The notes under the pieces are model-generated. The model saw only the letters and a list, made by a program, of their open reading frames with translations. It was not told the origin of the DNA and ran no database searches. Both the position numbers and the translations under genes were made by a program. Positions 59,665 through 64,000 of a stretch of 64,000 nucleotides of DNA are shown here, piece by piece (position 1 is the first letter of the stretch; each line of letters starts with the position of its first letter). Source of the stretch: Metallyticus violacea (taxonomy: Eukaryota > Arthropoda > Insecta > Mantodea > Metallyticidae); assembly GCA_030762175.1 (NCBI GenBank), contig CM060843.1, positions 110,701,869 through 110,765,868 of the forward strand. The letters are read 5' to 3'.

Positions 59665-59845
59665 TTGATATTTTTCAACAAGATGGCGCTCTTTCGCACT
59701 AGGCCGCAGTGTTAGTGAGTTTCAGGATATGACATTTCTCATAGTGGGAGATGGGAAGGGCTAATGGAAGGCACAACCACCACAACCGCCAAATTTCACC
59801 TTTGGGCATTTATGTCAGGGGCTACATTAAACAAAATGTGTAGAT
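59665..59845 (+). pseudogene. IS630/mariner-type transposase scrap
   Basis: At 59676 a frame reads FQQDGALSH, a stop, then AAVLVSF, matching the F-Q-Q-D-G-A-x-x-H motif around the second catalytic Asp of insect IS630/mariner-type transposases. In another frame, GRWEGLMEGTTTTTAKFHLW then AFMSG follows the family's GRWIGRGGP....SPDL.PLDF.LW order. The third Asp is not recognisable. About 60 residues survive. It is not the same lineage as the 4.2-kb mariner. Confidence 0.6.
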
Positions 59846-59914
59846 TTTATATCAGTATTATGTGCATATGAAAGTGAAACAGAGAAAACGTTTAACTTGT
59901 CATTCGTAATGTGT

Positions 59915-60179
59915 TTAACGCCTGTTTTAACTACTGAGGTATCACAGGTGGTGTCACTGATGATACGTGAAATGAAATGGTAAATTGGGGAAGGATTGTT
60001 TTAAAGGAGAAGCGTTCCAGGTTTAAGTTTTAGCTACCTCCCTGGCATTTGCCATTTGTGAGGACTGAAGAAAACCTGGAAAAAACCTCAGTAAGGGAGG
60101 TCGGTCCTGATGGGAATCGAACCCCATACCTCTAGGTCATAAGTCCGCACCTTAATGAACTCGGCCACCCGTGGCGGTT
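59915..60179 (-). mobile_element. SINE-B, full-length
   Basis: Minus-strand copy with head (complement of CTCGGCCACCCGTGGCGG), B-box region (GAATCGAACCCC on the plus strand), body and GTTAAAC tail. TAATGTGT occurs on both sides (59907-59914 and 60180-60187) and could be a target duplication. Confidence 0.9.
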
Positions 60180-60187
60180 TAATGTGT

Positions 60188-62554
60188 TAAGTCGTGTGAG
60201 ACAAGAACTGTAGTATCAATTGAAAGTAAACGTAAATCTTGTTGGACTGCATTTAACATGTATTAAAACAGTTTTACGCATGTATTTAACACATTTAATA
60301 TTTGTGGTTCTATCAACATAGTTTTGAAAAAAATACATTTATTGGACACACGCTCTAGAACAGATTAGCCACACATTTAAATGTAAAAAACTTGCAATTA
60401 ATTATCTTATCGTTTATTCTTCTTGTTAGCTTATAAAGTTCTGCCACTGATGTCACAACTCTACTGCAATCTATCTGTTCTTAATATAATTATTAAGTTT
60501 TATTTATCGGCGTCACCTTCTTCAGGAATTAGACATTTCTAATTCCAGCCTGAAAGTCTTAAATATTTCATATAGCCCTTAATCGGAACTCTTTTTATTT
60601 TAGTTTTTCTTATAATAGCATGTTTTGCTATATTACTTTCTGGTGTTCCTATAGTTCTTTCTTCCAGTTTATTTACCTGAATTCATTTATTTTTTCATTT
60701 AGATAAAGTATATTATGTAGTTCTGTCTAATATGTTTATTTGTTTATCTGACAACCTATACCTGACAAACTTATAATTGTTCTTTTAATGTCAAATTTGG
60801 CAAGCTCTATTGTACAGAACCATTTATTTTAATTCCATGGAGGGCTTGCATAACTCCAGAGCTTTGGTCACTTACTTTATAAAAACTCTTTTTAAAGAGT
60901 TCAATATTCTTCAAAGCTGCAGTGTACTTAGTAAAGCAAGACATTACACACTATCCTGGAATCAAAGTTATTCTAACAGCATGAATTCTTCTGCTAATGC
61001 ATTGCTTTGTGATGGCATGTTACAGTTTTGAGCATAAGAATATTAAAAAAAAAGTAAAATAGTAGGAGATATGTATTGAGTTATAGCTGGTTCATAAAAA
61101 CCAGCTTTTAAAAATATTCTGCGGATAGACCCAAAATCACTAGTTAGCCATTTGATTATATTTTCAGCTGTCGCAGTAAATGTTACTGTGTTTACTTAGT
61201 TTTATGTGAGAGTAACGCACATTATGTTCGTGTTATGGTATGTTACTAACAAGCAGCGCGGGACGGTAGTTAGTAGCTTGAAAGGGAGTTTTCCTACTGC
61301 TAATGTTTGCTTCATCACGTCTCCAAACAACTTTCTTTCTCTTTCTATAGCTACACGCCGGCTGTGTTTCAAAAGCTAGTAAAAAAGATGGAATGCTAAT
61401 ATGTACTTAGTTATACACCAGATCAGCGGAGAACCCTCAAACACGATTTCCTATTGGCTCTTACACCTAATGGCAAGCACTTAAATTGCAGTATGCATAT
61501 AAATGTTTGCCCTTTTGTGAAAATGCATTTGATATTGGACTGGGGACGGTAGCGATTTGGGATCATGATGTAAAGACCCGCTTGGCTTGTTCACAATAGT
61601 TTTTATTATTGAGTGGCTCATTCAAGTTTACAATTTGAATATTACTTGTGAAAACTACAGACACCCATAGAGGGTTTGGTATACTGCCTTAGGTGAAAGT
61701 TGTCACACTGTGGATGAGGCGAGTCCGGTAGAACTTCCGCCGAACAGCAGCCGTCAGTCCATCAGCCAGAGAGCGACCCAGAGAAACAGCGAGAGCCTCA
61801 GTCTCAGTCTCAGCCTCAGTCCTCATTCCTCAGTAACCAGACTCTGCCTCTCAGGGCTTACAGCTCCTTACATAAGATTACAGTTTCCTGGGGGTCTATA
61901 CAATCTGACTTGGCATATTCCAAATGTGGTGTGCCACGGCCCTAAGTTTAAATTACATGAACTAATAACTGACCAACAAGTAGTGTTCCAGGACACATAA
62001 CAGATCTAAGTTCAGCAGAAATCTGCTGGTTGCTATGAGGAAGATGATGTCATGGTAAAGTCCATATAACGTCATGGGCAGGGGTTGACCCGTTGTTCTT
62101 TTAATAAATGTGTGCATTCTGGATTTACAGTAAAATGTTAACGTTAAGAATATATATAATACAATAAACTCCTAATAAAAATTACCAATACATCGATATG
62201 TATTATTTTCCTCAACAGTACAGGTGACAATATCAACTTATTATAATGAGTGTATTTTGTATATATTTGATATAGGTAATTTTGAATTCATGTGCCTGCC
62301 ATTCATTGACTGTCTTGGTGCGAGAGCCTCTTTTGCAAGTTCGAATTATGTGCGTTGTGATATCTCTTATAGCTTATACATTAAAATAATGGCTTACTAA
62401 TACCAAAAGTTTTCAAAAAGTTTTTTAAAGTCATTTTATATTTATTATTATTTGACTTTTCTGTTAAATCACGTTGATATGATTACCTAATAATCGCTTT
62501 TAGCTGCATTATCATAACCGTTAATGCACCATGATACTTAAAAATCAGTTATTT

Positions 62555-62591
<37 letters not shown>

Positions 62592-63056
62592 ATTTTAAAT
62601 AGCGCGAACAAACGAACAATGAAAAAAGCGTTGCTCTAAAAATATTTATCTATTCATACAGAGCCGCTTTTCAAACGAAATATTTTAATACCAATAATCT
62701 TATTCAAATTAAAGATATATCTGACAACATTTTAGGACTGTTATAAATGCCATCAAACTTGACTATAATGCCAGTTATCGAATTCAGCTAAATATATCTG
62801 AACCAAGGAGAAACTGAAACGTTTAAGATAAACCCTACCCCACACATGATATACACTATTATTGTTATTACTGCGTTTTTTAAGGGTCGCGATGGAGATG
62901 TTGGTGGTAATGGTGGAAAAATTGAAACAGAAATCGAAACGTCTCACTCCTTTAACTAATTTTAGAAACAATACTGGATAAATTCAGTTAATTTTCATAT
63001 TATATAAGTTATACTTTGACTATTTGGTCAAAAAATAGTTATATCGAAAATGTTAA
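60188..63056. other. Non-coding DNA
   Basis: No element is recognised except a GC-richer block at about 61690-62110. That block holds a 96-codon frame (61710-62000) built around a CTCAGT-type minisatellite (about 61796-61825), with an AATAAA at 62103-62108 downstream. An (ATT)n microsatellite lies at about 62559-62590. Confidence 0.5.
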
Positions 63057-63064
63057 AAACACTA

Positions 63065-63320
63065 GGGTGGCCGAGGTCGTAAAGGCCCGGACTCGTGAGC
63101 AGGATCTCTTGGGTTCGATTCCCGCCATTACTGTCCTCTATGACTGAGGTTTTTATTTCAGATTTTTCTGTCCTCATAAATGACAAATGCCGGGGAGGTA
63201 GCTTAAAATTTAGCCTTGGGACGTTTCCTTCCCTAAAAAGTTCTTTCGCAGTTTATCATTTCATTTCATATATCAACGGTGTCCAACGTCCGTGAGGCCT
63301 GAGCAGTAAAAATGGTCGTT
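63065..63320 (+). mobile_element. SINE-B, full-length, plus strand
   Basis: This is the only complete plus-strand SINE-B. The head GGGTGGCCGAGGTCGTAAAG has an A-box, and the B-box GGTTCGATTCC at 63112-63122 is intact. The body and GTCGTTAAACAC tail follow. AAACACTA occurs at 63057-63064 and 63321-63328 as a possible target duplication, though AAACAC also belongs to the normal tail. Confidence 0.92.
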
Positions 63321-63328
63321 AAACACTA

Positions 63329-64000
63329 AAAAACTGCGTTTTTTGATTAATGAGGCTAATGGGATTTTATGAACACTTACTATTATTAATAATAAAAGTA
63401 TATAAGCAAATTTAATGAATTATCTAATAATTCCTACGCTGATAATAAAGATTTCTAACCTGAAATTAAAACCTTTTTAATACTCATTAATACCAAAATA
63501 ATAACGATAAAAAATGTGATTTTCTCTAATCAGCAAGCAATTTTAAAATACTAAATATCGTATAGAATATTAAACAATAAAAATATTTGTCTAGCCTTAT
63601 GGTGAAATAATCCCTAGTACTCTGGTTGTTCAATAATGATTAATTAACTTCTGTTGTCTTAAATTATTTTCCTATCAAAGTGCTTGTATTAACCACGGGA
63701 GAAGAAAAATCACACGCCACGTTCTGTTCAGTCTTTCCTCTTACCTTTCTATAAAGTGTGCTTATAAGGGCTTAAGCATGTTTTAGTTATTCTCGAAAAC
63801 TGATTTTCCTTATAATTTTTAAACTAATTGATGAAATTCATTAGTATGTGATTTAAATATGCCTTGCTATGTGAAAAGCATTATAACTTACAGGTTACAT
63901 TAACATCAAAGCATGATTGCATGTATCTCGCCATGTTAGGATAGTATTCCCCAAGTTATCAGGGGATAAAGCCTTAATTTTCCACTAAAAATTCTCTTTA
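63329..64000. other. AT-rich non-coding DNA
   Basis: No gene or element is recognised up to the window end. Confidence 0.5.

Noticed and set aside
63066..63125. tRNA-Leu or tRNA-Ser gene
   Set aside because: It is the head of SINE-B; the 3' acceptor half does not pair with the 5' end and the SINE body follows.
1..64000. A host gene with exons across the window
   Set aside because: I looked for conserved protein motifs other than transposon ones and found none that could be joined by plausible splice sites; the window may still be an intron of a larger gene, which cannot be tested here.
1..64000. piRNA cluster
   Set aside because: Dense nested transposon fragments would suit one, but similar density is normal for large insect genomes and small-RNA data would be required.

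Overview
This window looks like intergenic or intronic DNA from a large, AT-rich insect genome. The evidence is indirect: there are no bacterial-style genes, operons or ribosome binding sites. No open frame exceeds 179 codons, and that longest frame belongs to a dead transposase. The sequence is crowded with decayed Tc1/mariner/IS630 transposons, tRNA-derived SINEs, hAT fragments, non-LTR retrotransposon tails and an LTR-element gag relic. The two SINE families resemble, from memory only, tRNA-SINEs of cockroaches and termites, so a polyneopteran host is my best guess, but the sequence alone does not prove it. I find no host protein-coding gene, rRNA gene, functional tRNA gene or CRISPR array that I can support.

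Layout. 0-10 kb: AT-rich unique DNA, a SINE-B copy (2.1 kb), full-length mariner copy 1 (4.2-5.4 kb), a truncated SINE-B abutting a DUF4817-type IS630/mariner relic (6.1-7.2 kb), and a small array of an unrecognised repeat (9.1-9.5 kb). 10-20 kb: a possible LTR-like promoter block (9.8-10.1 kb), a G-rich (AGGG)n tract, two different transposase fossils (11.9 and 12.9 kb), a second DUF4817-type deletion derivative with both inverted repeats (14.0-14.8 kb), then 5.7 kb of featureless AT-rich DNA. 20-30 kb: another copy of the unrecognised repeat (20.5 kb), an antisense transposase fossil (21.2 kb), mariner copy 2 (21.6-22.8 kb), a GC-richer block with regulatory-like motifs (23.2-24.0 kb), a SINE-A copy with perfect 12-bp target duplications (24.4 kb), a gag/zinc-knuckle relic split by a second SINE-A (24.7-25.9 kb), another mariner (25.9-27.0 kb), a non-LTR tail (28.4-29.1 kb) and a SINE-B (29.5 kb). 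30-45 kb: mostly AT-rich DNA, two mariner C-terminal fossils (34.7 and 37.4 kb), two SINE-A copies (37.8 and 41.2 kb), a candidate hAT MITE (38.6-39.5 kb), a SINE-B tRNA head joined to a 37-base poly(A) (42.1 kb) and a SINE-B (43.5 kb). 45-64 kb: a second non-LTR tail (47.4 kb), a hAT transposase fossil (48.1-48.6 kb), a degenerate tandem repeat (49.6 kb), a small transposase fossil (52.0 kb), SINE-B copies (54.7, 59.9 and 63.1 kb), mariner copy 3 (55.8-57.1 kb), a SINE-A (57.8 kb) and one more transposase fossil (59.7 kb).

Nothing here works together as a pathway. The logic is that of a transposon graveyard: elements inserted in layers, lost catalytic residues or whole cores, and were then mutated by drift. 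By eye, recognisable mobile DNA covers roughly a fifth to a quarter of the window, and the rest is probably older, unrecognisable repeat plus unique sequence. The observations most worth following up are the undescribed dispersed repeat with a conserved palindromic core, the tRNA-head/poly(A) chimera, the gag relic with a nested SINE, the paired core-deleted DUF4817-type elements, and the GC-richer motif-dense block at 23.2-24.0 kb.
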